A DNA stretch of 64,000 nucleotides from Pseudomonas sp. Lineage in GTDB: Bacteria > Pseudomonadota > Gammaproteobacteria > Pseudomonadales > Pseudomonadaceae. Positions within the stretch are counted from its first letter, which is position 1; each line of letters begins with the position of its first letter. The stretch covers positions 175,421 through 239,420 of the forward strand of contig JAUSOF010000033.1 in NCBI GenBank assembly GCA_030656145.1, read 5' to 3'. The notes below the pieces were generated by a model, which worked only from the letters and a program-made list of their open reading frames with translations, was not told where the DNA came from and did not search any database. The position numbers were made by a program, and so were the translations under genes. This document shows, one piece after another, positions 10,453-20,756 of this stretch.

Positions 10453-10496
10453 TTGTGCACAATTTAAAAATAAATTGTTTATGCCTTTGTGGACAA
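10453..10496. promoter_or_regulatory. Two TTGT-N2-ACAA motifs (TTGTGCACAA 10453-10462; TTGTGGACAA 10487-10496) upstream of purine permease
   Basis: Read directly; first lies in perfect 12-mer ATTGTGCACAAT. Confidence 0.55.
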
Positions 10497-10611
10497 GTTG
10501 CTATAGTCAGCCATCCTGATCGATCAGACAGTTTCAATGACGTTCAGCTAGAGGCGCCGTGAAGCCTCGTGCAAGCCCTTGACCATATAAAAACAACTGG
10601 CAGGCTCTGAC

Positions 10612-12102
10612 ATGACCACGACTCGCACCACGCCCACACCAGCTCCATCAGCGGGCAACAACGACCTGATATACCAACTGGATGACTGCCCTGCTTTCGC
10701 ACCGGCCATCTTCGCCGCCCTGCAGCATGTACTGGCCAGCTTCGTCGGTATCATTACCCCGACCCTGATCGTCGGCAACGTGCTCGGCCTGGGCGCCTAT
10801 GTGCCCTATCTGGTGAGCATGGCGCTGTTCGTGTCCGGCCTCGGAACCTTCGTTCAAGCCAAACGCATCGGCCCGATCGGCTCAGGGCTGCTGTGCCTGC
10901 AAGGCACCAGTTTCGCCTTTCTCAGCGCCATCCTCAGCGCCGGTTTTCTGGTGAAGGGCCGCGGCGGCAGCGAGGAGGAAATACTCGCCACCTTGTTCGG
11001 CGTGTGCTTTTGCGCAGCCTTCGTCGAGATTGCCTTCAGCCAGGTCATCTCAAAACTACGCAAGGTTGTCACCCCGGTGGTCACCGGCACCATCATCTGC
11101 CTGATCGGCCTGTCGCTGATCAAGGTGGCAATGACCGATATCGCCGGCGGCTATGGCGCAGCCGACTTCGGCGCGCTGCACCATCTCGGGCTAGCGGCAT
11201 TGGTACTGGTCACCATAGTCGTACTCAACCGCTTCAAGTCTCAGGCCGTGCGCCTGTCCGCGGTGATCATCGGCTTGGCCCTGGGTTTTGCCGTCGCCTG
11301 GTTCAACGGTCGGGTGGATTTCTCCAGCATGGCCGCAGTGCCATTGGTCAGCGTGCCGGTGCCGTTCAAATACGGCTTCAGTTTCGACTGGGTGGCGTTT
11401 GTACCAATCGCGGTAATTTTCCTGATCACGCCACTGGAAACCGCTGGTGACCTGACCGCCAACTCGATCATTTCCAAGCAACCGGTCAAGGGTCCGCTGT
11501 ACCTGCGCCGGATCAAGGGCGGCGTCCTCGCCGATGGTTGCAACTCGGCCATGGCGGCGATGTTCAATAGCCTGCCGATGACGACTTTCAGCCAGAACAA
11601 CGGCGTCATCCAGCTCACCGGGGTCGCCAGCCGCCACGTTGCGTTTTATGTTGCGGGGATATTCATTGTGCTTGGGTTGTTCCCGGCGATCGGCGCGGTC
11701 CTGCAGTTGATGCCCAAGCCGGTTCTGGGCGGTGCCACCCTGATCATGTTCGGCACCGTTGCGGTGGCTGGGATCAGGATTCTCAGCGAAGCCGGCCTGC
11801 ATCGGCGCAATGTGCTGATCGTGGCCATCTCACTCGGCCTTGGTCTTGGTGTGGCAGCCGTGCCGGATGCGCTGTCGCATATGCCGGACACCTTGAAAAA
11901 CATCTTCGGTTCGCCAATCACCATCGGTGCCCTCAGCGCCATTCTGCTGAACATCTTCCTCCCGGAAGAGCATGTGAAACTGGAAGAAAACGATTACGAG
12001 CCCGAGGCACACCTGCACTCCGTTCTGCAAAACCGCCAGAACGACGAGGCCGATCTCAAGCAGCCTGGCAGCGAGCTCAAAACAAATGCCCGGCTGAGCT
12101 GA
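10612..12102 (+). CDS. Nucleobase:cation symporter-2 family permease (uracil-xanthine/uric acid permease)
   Basis: 496-aa multi-TM ORF with PAFAPAIFAALQHVLASFVGIITP signature; located in urate catabolic region. Confidence 0.88.
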   Translation: MTTTRTTPTPAPSAGNNDLIYQLDDCPAFAPAIFAALQHVLASFVGIITPTLIVGNVLGLGAYVPYLVSMALFVSGLGTFVQAKRIGPIGSGLLCLQGTSFAFLSAILSAGFLVKGRGGSEEEILATLFGVCFCAAFVEIAFSQVISKLRKVVTPVVTGTIICLIGLSLIKVAMTDIAGGYGAADFGALHHLGLAALVLVTIVVLNRFKSQAVRLSAVIIGLALGFAVAWFNGRVDFSSMAAVPLVSVPVPFKYGFSFDWVAFVPIAVIFLITPLETAGDLTANSIISKQPVKGPLYLRRIKGGVLADGCNSAMAAMFNSLPMTTFSQNNGVIQLTGVASRHVAFYVAGIFIVLGLFPAIGAVLQLMPKPVLGGATLIMFGTVAVAGIRILSEAGLHRRNVLIVAISLGLGLGVAAVPDALSHMPDTLKNIFGSPITIGALSAILLNIFLPEEHVKLEENDYEPEAHLHSVLQNRQNDEADLKQPGSELKTNARLS

Positions 12103-12137
12103 GCCGACTGCCCCAACCAGACTACCTCCCCATACAA

Positions 12138-12157
12138 CCCTGTGGTTAGCCACAGGG
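12138..12157. other. Short perfect hairpin (CCCTGTGG-TTAG-CCACAGGG) between permease and Tsx-like gene; no U-tract
   Basis: 8-bp stem read directly. Confidence 0.6.
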
Positions 12158-12196
12158 TCGAGCAACCTTGCAAGTCCTAAAAATAAGGAAGACCCA

Positions 12197-13057
12197 ATGA
12201 AGCGCAACCATCTGCCCCATGGCCTCGCCCTTGCGGCCAGCCTGCTCGCCGCCCAGGGTGCCGTCGCCGGCGACATGCTCTACTGGCAGGACAACAGCCT
12301 GTCCTACCTTTATGGCGAAAATTTCCAGCGCATGAACTTCAATGCCGAGCAGCAGCGCACCCAGACCACCTTCACCTTCGAGCACGCCAGCGGCTGGGCC
12401 TGGGGCGATATTTTCTACTTCGCCGACTATGTCAGCGCCGACAATACGCAAGCGCGCGGCAACTTCAACAACGGCACCTTCCGCAAGGACGACAAGAACA
12501 GTTTCTACTACATGGAATTCTCCCCGCGCCTCAGCCTCAGCTGGCTGACTGGGCAGAAGCTCGCCGCCGGTCCACTCAAGGACGTGCTGGCCGCATTCAC
12601 CTATGAGAAGGGCGACGGCGGCCCCAGTACCGAGAACTACCTGTACGGCGTCGGCCTGGACTGGGACGTTCCCGGTTTCCGCTATTTCAAGACCAATCTG
12701 TACCGGGTGAAGATCAACAACCATGTGTTCTTCGCCGACCGCGAAAGCAACGGCTACGCCACCCAGCTGACCGTCACCGCCGCCTACCCATTCAGCCTGG
12801 GCCAGCAGGATTTCCTGGTGGACGGCTACCTCGACTGGCGCTCGCCGTCGCGCGACGCCGGCACCCAGACCTCGGTGGGTTCCTCGATCCAGGTCAAGTG
12901 GGACGCAGGCAAGGCCCTGTTCGGCAAGGAGCGCCAGCTCTACGTCGGCACCGAGCTGAACATGTGGCACAACAAATACGGGGTCAAGCCCATCGATGGC
13001 TCTACCGATGGCTTCGACCAGACGGCTGTGCAAGCGTTGGTGAAGTACCACTTCTAA
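12197..13057 (+). CDS. Nucleoside-specific outer-membrane channel (Tsx-like)
   Basis: Signal peptide, GDMLYWQDNSLSYLYGENF, terminal aromatic residue F. Confidence 0.85.
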   Translation: MKRNHLPHGLALAASLLAAQGAVAGDMLYWQDNSLSYLYGENFQRMNFNAEQQRTQTTFTFEHASGWAWGDIFYFADYVSADNTQARGNFNNGTFRKDDKNSFYYMEFSPRLSLSWLTGQKLAAGPLKDVLAAFTYEKGDGGPSTENYLYGVGLDWDVPGFRYFKTNLYRVKINNHVFFADRESNGYATQLTVTAAYPFSLGQQDFLVDGYLDWRSPSRDAGTQTSVGSSIQVKWDAGKALFGKERQLYVGTELNMWHNKYGVKPIDGSTDGFDQTAVQALVKYHF

Positions 13058-13346
13058 GCGCTTGATACGAATTGCCGGGTAGACGGCCACTTGCAGCAAA
13101 AGGGGATGGCATGTTTGCCATGCCCTTTTGTGTGAGGTAACCGCAGTAGGCGCGGTACGCATCCTTGCGATTGAGCGTCCTTGAGCTTCTTGCGATCAAT
13201 AAACTCCAGCGCCCACTGTTGCAGGCCGATGCGCTCGGTATCCAGATTGGCTTCAACCTTTTAGCGACTGTTCAGCACTGCAATTTCGCTCTGCTGCTCA
13301 CGGGCAAACCCTGGCACTGGCCTTGCGCATCCATGCTGGAGTGGGG

Positions 13347-14342
13347 TTAGCCGCCAGTCATGCTCATAAAACGGATGACCTGCACCTGCTCGTCGGCCTG
13401 GAAATGATGACGTTCGGGCTTGAGCTGCAGGGCATTGAGCAAGGCTTCGCGCAGCCGCTGGCTATCACCAGGGTGGGCGCGCATCAGGCCTTTCAGGTCC
13501 AGGGCATTGTCATGCCCCAGGCAGAGCACCAGTTTGCCCTCGGCGGTGACCCGCACCCGGTTGCAGTCGCCACAGAAGTTATGGCTATGCGGCGAGATAA
13601 AGCCGACCTGGGTGTCGCTGCCGACCACCTGCCAGTAGCGCGATGGCCCGCCAGTCAGCTTGCTGCTGCGCACCAGGGCATAACGCTGCTCGATACGCTC
13701 GCGCACCTCGTCGCTGGAGCAGAAAGTCTGCTCGCGCTGGTGGCTGGAAATACTGCCCAGCGGCATTTCCTCAATAAAGCTGATGTCCAGACCACGGGCC
13801 ATGGCGAACTCGACAAGGTCGAGCACCTCGTCATCATTGCGGCCTTTCTGCACCACCGCATTGAGTTTGATTCTGACGAAGCCGGTTGCCCGAGCTGCCT
13901 CGATGCCGGCCAGCACCTGGTCGAGCTTGTCGCGCCGGGTAAAGGCTGCAAAGCGTTCGCGCTTGAGTGAGTCCAGGCTGATGTTCAGGCGTTTGACCCC
14001 GGCCGCGCACAACTGCGGGGCCAGCTCGGCCAGTTGCGAGCCGTTGGTGGTGATGGCCAGATCATCCAGCTCGCTGCGCTGACCCAGGCGCTGCAACAAA
14101 CTGAGCAGGTTCTTGCGCACCAGCGGCTCGCCACCGGTGATGCGGATGCGCTTGACCCCGAGGCCGATAAAGGCGTCCGCCACGGTATAGAGTTCTTCAA
14201 GGCTGAGAACCTGCGCACGCGGAGCGAAGACCATGTCCTCGCTCATGCAGTAGGTGCAACGGAAGTCGCAGCGGTCGGTAACTGACAGTCGCAGGTAGGT
14301 GATGCGCCGACCGAAAGGGTCGAGCAGTTGCGCATGATGCAC
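13347..14342 (-). CDS. moaA: GTP 3',8-cyclase MoaA (radical SAM)
   Basis: CxxxCxxC radical SAM motif (CDFRCTYC), C-terminal CGDCNRVRVTAEGKLVLCLG; GTG start at 14342 preceded by AGGAGG. Confidence 0.93.
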   Translation of the reverse strand: MHHAQLLDPFGRRITYLRLSVTDRCDFRCTYCMSEDMVFAPRAQVLSLEELYTVADAFIGLGVKRIRITGGEPLVRKNLLSLLQRLGQRSELDDLAITTNGSQLAELAPQLCAAGVKRLNISLDSLKRERFAAFTRRDKLDQVLAGIEAARATGFVRIKLNAVVQKGRNDDEVLDLVEFAMARGLDISFIEEMPLGSISSHQREQTFCSSDEVRERIEQRYALVRSSKLTGGPSRYWQVVGSDTQVGFISPHSHNFCGDCNRVRVTAEGKLVLCLGHDNALDLKGLMRAHPGDSQRLREALLNALQLKPERHHFQADEQVQVIRFMSMTGG

Positions 14343-14422
14343 AGCGAGCCTCCTGTGTTCTGGGAACCGAGACGTTTTGTTATGAAATTCAGTGGCAAAG
14401 ATAGAAACAGAAAAGCTTATTT

Positions 14423-14432
14423 TTGTACACAA
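14423..14432. promoter_or_regulatory. TTGTACACAA motif in moaA/TetR divergent promoter region
   Basis: Read directly. Confidence 0.55.
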
Positions 14433-14562
14433 TAAACTGACCAGGAAGTCAGTTAAGCTATCCAACCCCCCAGCCAGCGCCGGCTTGAGCCAGGCGCAGG
14501 GCCGGTGCTACCATGCTCGACCGCCGCCCAGCGCCGGGCGGCACATGCAAGCACAGGGGCTT

Positions 14563-15207
14563 ATGACCAGTATTCGCGAGCGCAACAAAGAGCTGATTTT
14601 GCGCGCAGCCAGTGAAGAATTCGCCGACAAGGGCTTTGCCGCCAGTAAGACCAGCGATATCGCCGCCAAGGCCGGCGTGCCAAAGCCCAACGTCTATTAC
14701 TACTTCAAGTCGAAAGAGAACCTCTACCGCGAGGTGCTCGAAAGCATTATCGAGCCATTACTGGACGCCTCGGCGCCGTTCAATCAGCCCGGTAAACCGG
14801 CTGACGTACTCACCGCCTATATCCGCTCGAAGATTCGTATTTCCCGCGAACTGCCCTCAGCCTCCAAGGTATTTGCCAGCGAGATCATGCACGGTGCACC
14901 GCACCTGTCCGCTGAGCAGGCTGAACAACTCAACGCCCAGGCCCAGCACAACATCACCTGCATCCAGCGCTGGATCGGCCAGGGGTTGATGGCCGCGATC
15001 GACCCCCACCATCTGATGTTCAGCATCTGGGCCGCGACGCAGACCTATGCCGACTTCGACTGGCAGATCGCCACTGTAACCGGCAAGGCCAGCCTGGATG
15101 ACGCCGACTACGAAGCCGCCGCCCAGACCATCATCCGCCTGGTGATCAAGGGCTGCGAGATCGACGAAAGCCAGAGCGCCGCCTCCGAGCAGGTCACCCG
15201 CGCCTGA
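14563..15207 (+). CDS. TetR family regulator (RutR-like)
   Basis: MTSIRERNKELILRAASEEFADKGFAASKTSDIAAKAGVPKPNVYYYFKSKENLY HTH. Confidence 0.88.
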   Translation: MTSIRERNKELILRAASEEFADKGFAASKTSDIAAKAGVPKPNVYYYFKSKENLYREVLESIIEPLLDASAPFNQPGKPADVLTAYIRSKIRISRELPSASKVFASEIMHGAPHLSAEQAEQLNAQAQHNITCIQRWIGQGLMAAIDPHHLMFSIWAATQTYADFDWQIATVTGKASLDDADYEAAAQTIIRLVIKGCEIDESQSAASEQVTRA

Positions 15208-15351
15208 TCCTCTGATCTGGGTGGGGTAACGGTGCAGAGCATCTGCCCGCGAACGGTCGACAAATCCGCGCGGTGCACACGGTGGTTCGCGGCCAAGGCC
15301 CCTCCTACAGGCTGCGGTGCTCTTGTACTTGGTCCGCCACCCTTCTGCGTT

Positions 15352-15789
15352 CTACGCTTGCCCCGCGTCAGCCTTGAGCCCCGCCGCCTGCACCGCGCCG
15401 ATTGCACACTGCTCATCGATATCCGAGGTGTCGCCGGTGATGCCAATCGCGCCGATCACCTCGCCGCGTGCATCACGAATCAACACCCCGCCCGCGGCGG
15501 GCAGCAACTTACCGTCCGCCAGGTTATTCAGCGCACCAATGAAGGCGGGTCGTTGCTGCGCATCGGCTGCGATCGCCCGCGAACCTTTGCCCAGCGCCAC
15601 TGCGCCCCAGGCCTTGGCGATGGCGATCTGCGGGCGCAACAGGCTGGCACCGTCTTCACGCTGCAGGCTAATCAGGTGACCACCCGCATCCAGCACGGCC
15701 ACGGTCAAGGGCGCGGCAGATAGCTCGCGCCCAAGCGCCAGAGCCCGGTTGCTGATGGTGGTCGCGGTGTGCAGGTTCAAAGCGCTCAT
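15352..15789 (-). CDS. GlcG/HbpS family heme-binding-like protein
   Basis: 145 aa; SALNLHTATTISNRALALGRELSAAPLTVAVLDAGGHLISLQREDGASLLRPQIAIAKAWGA. Confidence 0.85.
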   Translation of the reverse strand: MSALNLHTATTISNRALALGRELSAAPLTVAVLDAGGHLISLQREDGASLLRPQIAIAKAWGAVALGKGSRAIAADAQQRPAFIGALNNLADGKLLPAAGGVLIRDARGEVIGAIGITGDTSDIDEQCAIGAVQAAGLKADAGQA

Positions 15790-15885
15790 ATCTGAAGCCC
15801 TCCTCGAAAGTGGATGAAAGCAAGGCCAGTTCCCACTGGTGCCATCGCCCACAGCGGACAGGCGGGGATAAGCCCAACCAATAAA

Positions 15886-15938
15886 TCGTACACAATAAAT
15901 AATATTTTTAGTACATTTAAAATATTGTTTGTATACAA
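15886..15938. promoter_or_regulatory. TCGTACACAA (15886-15895) and TTGTATACAA (15929-15938) upstream of GlcG-like gene
   Basis: Read directly; second is a perfect palindrome. Confidence 0.55.
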
Positions 15939-15951
15939 AGACGTCCGTAAC

Positions 15952-16857
15952 TCATCCTTCCCAGTACCCCGGCGTGTTGTAGATCGCCTTTAGGTAGTCG
16001 ATGAAGAAACGCACCTTGGCGGGCAGATAACGCTGCTGCGGATAGACCGCCTGAATATCGTAGGCCGGCATGGCGAACTGGTCGAGCACCGTCACCAATT
16101 GCCCGCGCTTGAGCTCGGCCTGGATCTCCCAGGTCGAGCGCCAGCCGATACCCAAGCCCTGCTTGACCCAGTCATAGAGGAGTTCGCCGTCATTACAATC
16201 GAGATTGCCGGAGACCTTGACCGCCACCTGCTTGCCATCGCGCAGGAAGGTCCAGCCGCGCTGCTGGCCACCCTGCAGGTTGAACGCCAGGCAGTTGTGC
16301 TGGGCAAGGTCTTCGAGGGATTGCGGAGCCGGGTGACGCTGAAAATAGTCCGGCGAACCGCAGACCACCCGCCGATTGGCGAACAGCTTGACCGCCACGT
16401 AGTTGGGGTCAGTCACTTCGCCGATGCGAATGCCCATGTCGTAGCCCTGACGCACCAGGTCGACCACGCTGTCGGTCAGGTTGAACGACAGGTTCAGCTC
16501 CGGATAACGCGCCTGAAACGCCGGGGCGTGGGGCGCGATATGCCGACGGCCAAACGCCGCAGGCGCCGACACCACCAAGTGCCCGCTCACCGAATGGCTG
16601 CCGTGGGTAATGCTGGCATCGGCCTCGGCGAAGTCACGCAGCAAGCCGCGGGCCCGCTCCAGGTATTGCTCGCCCAGATCGGTCAGCGACAGACCGCGGG
16701 TCGAGCGATGCATCAGCTTGACCCCCAAATGGCGTTCGAGCATGTCGAGCCGCCGGCCCATCACCACCGGGGTCACCCCTTCGACCAGCGCGGCAGCGGC
16801 AAAGCTGCCGTGATCGGCCACCAAAACAAAACTGTGCAACGCCGTATAACGGTCCAT
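15952..16857 (-). CDS. LysR family transcriptional regulator
   Basis: N-terminal LysR HTH (MDRYTALHSFVLVADHGSFAAAAL...); divergent from gcl. Confidence 0.9.
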   Translation of the reverse strand: MDRYTALHSFVLVADHGSFAAAALVEGVTPVVMGRRLDMLERHLGVKLMHRSTRGLSLTDLGEQYLERARGLLRDFAEADASITHGSHSVSGHLVVSAPAAFGRRHIAPHAPAFQARYPELNLSFNLTDSVVDLVRQGYDMGIRIGEVTDPNYVAVKLFANRRVVCGSPDYFQRHPAPQSLEDLAQHNCLAFNLQGGQQRGWTFLRDGKQVAVKVSGNLDCNDGELLYDWVKQGLGIGWRSTWEIQAELKRGQLVTVLDQFAMPAYDIQAVYPQQRYLPAKVRFFIDYLKAIYNTPGYWEG

Positions 16858-16973
16858 TCGATACTCCTGATACCGACAGAAATGCTGAATCCTGCAATTT
16901 ACCGCATTAACCCGTTGCCATCATGCTTTAGGCATGTAGAAAAAATATCGACTAAAGCCTGGAGGAATTTTTT

Positions 16974-18749
16974 ATGGCGCGTATGAGAGCAATCGATGCA
17001 GCAGTGGCGGTAATGCGCAAGGAAGGTATCGACGTCGTCTTTGGCATACCGGGTGCAGCCATCAACCCGATGTATTCCGCCTTGAAAGCGGACGGCAGTA
17101 TTCGGCATATCCTCGCCCGCCATGTCGAGGGCGCCTCGCACATGGCCGAAGGTTATACCCGCGCCAAGGCCGGCAATATCGGCGTGTGCATCGGCACCTC
17201 CGGCCCGGCCGGGACCGACATGATCACCGGCCTGTACTCGGCCTCTGCCGACTCCATTCCGATCCTGTGCATCACCGGTCAGGCGCCGCGTGCCCGTTTG
17301 TACAAGGAAGATTTCCAGGCGGTGGACATCGAGTCGATCGCCAAGCCCGTCACCAAATGGTCAGTTACCGTGCGTGAGCCGGCCCTGGTGCCGCGAGTAT
17401 TCCAGCAGGCCTTCCACGTAATGCGCTCGGGCCGGCCGGGGCCGGTATTGATCGACTTGCCATTCGATGTGCAGATGGGTGAAATCGAATTCGACGTCGA
17501 CACCTATCAACCGCTGCAGCCATACAAGCCAGCGGCCAGCCGGGCGCAGATCGAGAAAGCCCTGCACATGCTCAACGCTGCCGAGCGGCCATTGATCGTT
17601 GCCGGTGGCGGCATCTACAACGCCGGAGCCGAGGCGCTGCTGCTGCAGTTTGCCGAACTGGTTGGCGTGCCGGTAATCCCGACATTGATGGGCTGGGGCT
17701 GCATCCCCGACGATCACCCGTTGATGGCCGGCATGGTCGGTTTGCAGACCAGCCACCGCTACGGCAACGCCACCATGCTGGCTTCGGACTTCGTACTTGG
17801 CGTGGGTAATCGTTGGGCCAATCGGCACACCGGCTCGGTTGAGGTGTACACAAAAGACCGTACCTTTGTGCACGTCGATATCGAGCCAACCCAGATCGGC
17901 CGCGTCTTCTCGCCGGACTTTGGCATCGTTTCCGATGCTGGCGCCGCCCTGGCCATGTTCGTCCAGGTGGCCAGCGAGTGGAAGGCCGCCGGCCGCCTGA
18001 AAGACCGCAGCCACTGGGCCGCCGACTGCCAGGAGCGCAAGAGTACGCTGCTGCGCAAGACCAACTTCGAAGACGTGCCGATGAAACCGCAGCGCGTCTA
18101 CCAGTGCATGAACAACGCGTTCGGCAAAGATGCCTGCTACGTCAGCACCATCGGTCTGTCACAGATCGCTGGCGCGCAGTTTCTGCACGTCTACAAGCCG
18201 CGGCACTGGATCAACTGCGGTCAGGCCGGGCCACTGGGCTGGACCATCCCGGCGGCACTGGGTGTGCGCGTAGCTGACCCCGAGCGCAAGATCGTCGCAC
18301 TGTCCGGCGACTACGACTTCCAGTTCATGATTGAGGAGCTGGCCGTAGGTGCGCAGTTCAAACTGCCTTACCTGCACATCCTGGTGAACAACGCCTACCT
18401 CGGCTTGATCCGCCAGAGCCAGCGCGGTTTCGACATGGACTACTGCGTGCAGCTGGCCTTCGACAACATCAACTCGGAGGAAGTCGCGGGTTATGGGGTC
18501 GATCACATCGCCGTGGTCGAGGGTCTCGGCTGCAAGGCGATCCGTGTACGCCGCCAGGAAGACTTGCGCCCGGCCATCGAGCAGGCCGAAGCCTGGATGG
18601 CGCAGTACCAGGTACCTGTAGTTATCGAGATCATCCTTGAGCGAGTGACCAACATCGCCATGGGTACCGAGATCGACGCGATCAACGAGTTCGAGGCCCT
18701 GGCCACCAATGGCGAAGATGCGCCCACCAGCATCATGCCGCTGGACTGA
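16974..18749 (+). CDS. gcl: Glyoxylate carboligase (tartronate-semialdehyde synthase)
   Basis: 591-aa TPP-dependent enzyme ([38 protein letters not shown]). Confidence 0.95.
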   Translation: MARMRAIDAAVAVMRKEGIDVVFGIPGAAINPMYSALKADGSIRHILARHVEGASHMAEGYTRAKAGNIGVCIGTSGPAGTDMITGLYSASADSIPILCITGQAPRARLYKEDFQAVDIESIAKPVTKWSVTVREPALVPRVFQQAFHVMRSGRPGPVLIDLPFDVQMGEIEFDVDTYQPLQPYKPAASRAQIEKALHMLNAAERPLIVAGGGIYNAGAEALLLQFAELVGVPVIPTLMGWGCIPDDHPLMAGMVGLQTSHRYGNATMLASDFVLGVGNRWANRHTGSVEVYTKDRTFVHVDIEPTQIGRVFSPDFGIVSDAGAALAMFVQVASEWKAAGRLKDRSHWAADCQERKSTLLRKTNFEDVPMKPQRVYQCMNNAFGKDACYVSTIGLSQIAGAQFLHVYKPRHWINCGQAGPLGWTIPAALGVRVADPERKIVALSGDYDFQFMIEELAVGAQFKLPYLHILVNNAYLGLIRQSQRGFDMDYCVQLAFDNINSEEVAGYGVDHIAVVEGLGCKAIRVRRQEDLRPAIEQAEAWMAQYQVPVVIEIILERVTNIAMGTEIDAINEFEALATNGEDAPTSIMPLD

Positions 18750-18808
18750 TTTTGCCTGTTAATCCCTGGCCCGGACTGCATCCGGGCTACCTGAACAAGG
18801 AGCATCAC

Positions 18809-19591
18809 ATGCCCCGCTTTGCTGCCAACCTGTCCATGCTGTTCACCGAAGTGGACTTTCTGGATCGTTTCGCCGCTGCCGCCGCTGCCGGTTTCAGCGG
18901 TGTCGAGTACCTGTTTCCCTACGACTTCCCGGCCGAGGCGCTGAAGGCGCGACTGGATGCCAATAAACTTGAGCAGGTGCTGTTCAACCTGCCCGCCGGC
19001 GATTGGGCCAAGGGCGAGCGCGGTATCGCCTGCCACCCGGAGCGGGTCGAGGAGTTCCGTGCCGGCGTCGACCAGGCCATCGCCTACGCCAAGGTATTGG
19101 GCAATACGCAGATCAACTGCCTGGCCGGCATTCGTCCGCAGGGTTACGACTGCGCCGCCATCGAGGCGACGTTGGTCGACAACCTCACGTTCGCCGCAGA
19201 CCAGCTGGAGCAGGCCGGGATCAAGCTGGTCATGGAAATGATCAACACCCGCGACATTCCCGGCTTCTACCTGAACACCACCAAGCAGGCCCTGGCCATT
19301 CGCGCCAAGGCCGGCAGCAGCAACCTGTACCTGCAATACGACATCTATCACATGCAAATCATGGAAGGGGATCTGGCGCGTACCCTGGACAACAACCTGG
19401 CGCTGATCAATCACGTGCAACTGGCCGACAACCCCGGGCGTCACGAGCCGGGTACTGGCGAGATCAACTACCGCTTCCTCTTCGAGCACCTGGACCGCAT
19501 CGGCTACCAGGGCTGGATCGGCTGTGAATACAAGCCGGCAACCACCACCGCTGCCGGCCTCGGCTGGATGAAAACCCATAACGCGATCTGA
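18809..19591 (+). CDS. hyi: Hydroxypyruvate isomerase
   Basis: MPRFAANLSMLFTEVDFLDRFAAAAAAGFSGVEYLFPYDF; AAGGAG RBS. Confidence 0.94.
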   Translation: MPRFAANLSMLFTEVDFLDRFAAAAAAGFSGVEYLFPYDFPAEALKARLDANKLEQVLFNLPAGDWAKGERGIACHPERVEEFRAGVDQAIAYAKVLGNTQINCLAGIRPQGYDCAAIEATLVDNLTFAADQLEQAGIKLVMEMINTRDIPGFYLNTTKQALAIRAKAGSSNLYLQYDIYHMQIMEGDLARTLDNNLALINHVQLADNPGRHEPGTGEINYRFLFEHLDRIGYQGWIGCEYKPATTTAAGLGWMKTHNAI

Positions 19592-19671
19592 TCACTGACT
19601 CTGGACCCGCTCCCGCAAGGTCTGCGTCGATCTGAGCAGCAAGACTGACAAATATAAAGAGGCATATTCAC

Positions 19672-20562
19672 ATGGCTAAAATCGGATTTATCGGCACCGG
19701 CATCATGGGCAAGCCCATGGCGCAGAACCTGCAGAACGCCGGGCACACCCTGCTGCTCTCCGAGCATCACGACGCGGCTCCCGTTGACCTCATTGCCGCC
19801 GGCGCCATCGCCCTGGCCACCCCACAGCAGGTCGCCCAGGAAGCCGAATTCATCATCATCATGGTGCCGGACACCCCGCAGGTCGAGGACGTGCTGTTCC
19901 GCGCTGACGGTGTTGCCGCAGGCGTGGGCGCCGGCAAGGTGGTGATCGATATGAGCTCGATCTCCCCCACCGCCACCAAGCAGTTCGCCGAGAAGATCAA
20001 GGCCACGGGTGCGCAGTACCTCGACGCGCCGGTATCGGGCGGTGAAGTCGGCGCCAAGGCCGCGACCCTGAGCATCATGGTTGGTGGTTGCGCGCAGACC
20101 TTCGAGCGCGCCCTGCCGCTGCTGCAGGCCATGGGCAAGAATATCACCCGGGTCGGTGGCAACGGTGACGGCCAGACTGCCAAGGTCGCCAACCAGATCA
20201 TCGTCGCCCTGAACATCCAGGCGGTCGCCGAAGCCCTGTTGTTCGCCGCCAGGAACGGTGCCGATCCGGCCAAGGTGCGTGAAGCGCTGATGGGCGGCTT
20301 CGCCGGCTCGAAAATTCTCGAGGTGCATGGCGAGCGTATGATCAAGGGCACTTTCGATCCGGGCTTCCGCATCAGCCTGCACCAGAAGGACCTCAACCTG
20401 GCCTTGGCCGGCGCACGCGAGCTGGGCCTGAATCTGCCTAACACCGCCAATGCCCAGCAGGTGTTCAGCACTTGTGCGGCCATCGGCGGCAGCAACTGGG
20501 ACCACTCGGCGCTGATCAAGGGATTGGAGCACATGGCCAACTTTTCGATCCGCAAGGAGTGA
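19672..20562 (+). CDS. glxR: 2-hydroxy-3-oxopropionate (tartronate semialdehyde) reductase
   Basis: MAKIGFIGTGIMGKPMAQNLQNAGH; HIBADH family. Confidence 0.94.
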   Translation: MAKIGFIGTGIMGKPMAQNLQNAGHTLLLSEHHDAAPVDLIAAGAIALATPQQVAQEAEFIIIMVPDTPQVEDVLFRADGVAAGVGAGKVVIDMSSISPTATKQFAEKIKATGAQYLDAPVSGGEVGAKAATLSIMVGGCAQTFERALPLLQAMGKNITRVGGNGDGQTAKVANQIIVALNIQAVAEALLFAARNGADPAKVREALMGGFAGSKILEVHGERMIKGTFDPGFRISLHQKDLNLALAGARELGLNLPNTANAQQVFSTCAAIGGSNWDHSALIKGLEHMANFSIRKE

Positions 20563-20581
20563 CCGACCGTAGGCCGACCAC

Positions 20582-20703
20582 CCGTAGGTTGGGTTGAGCC
20601 TGCGATACCCAACAACCGGTTCGAAGAACCGGCCAACGCATCCCATTGCGGGGAGCACTGAGCGCTTCATGTTGGGTATCGCTTCGCTCAACCCAACCTA
20701 CGG
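20582..20703. repeat. Long imperfect inverted repeat (CCGTAGGTTGGGTTGAG...CTCAACCCAACCTACGG)
   Basis: Arms about 30 nt flanking about 55 nt; Pseudomonas-type dispersed repeat. Confidence 0.75.
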
Positions 20704-20719
20704 GGAATTTTTCGACCTG

Positions 20720-20752
20720 CCCGGCAGACGGTGTCACGGCCTGTCTGCCGGG
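20720..20752. other. Hairpin CCCGGCAGAC / GTCTGCCGGG
   Basis: 10-bp perfect stem. Confidence 0.75.
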
Positions 20753-20756
20753 TGGG

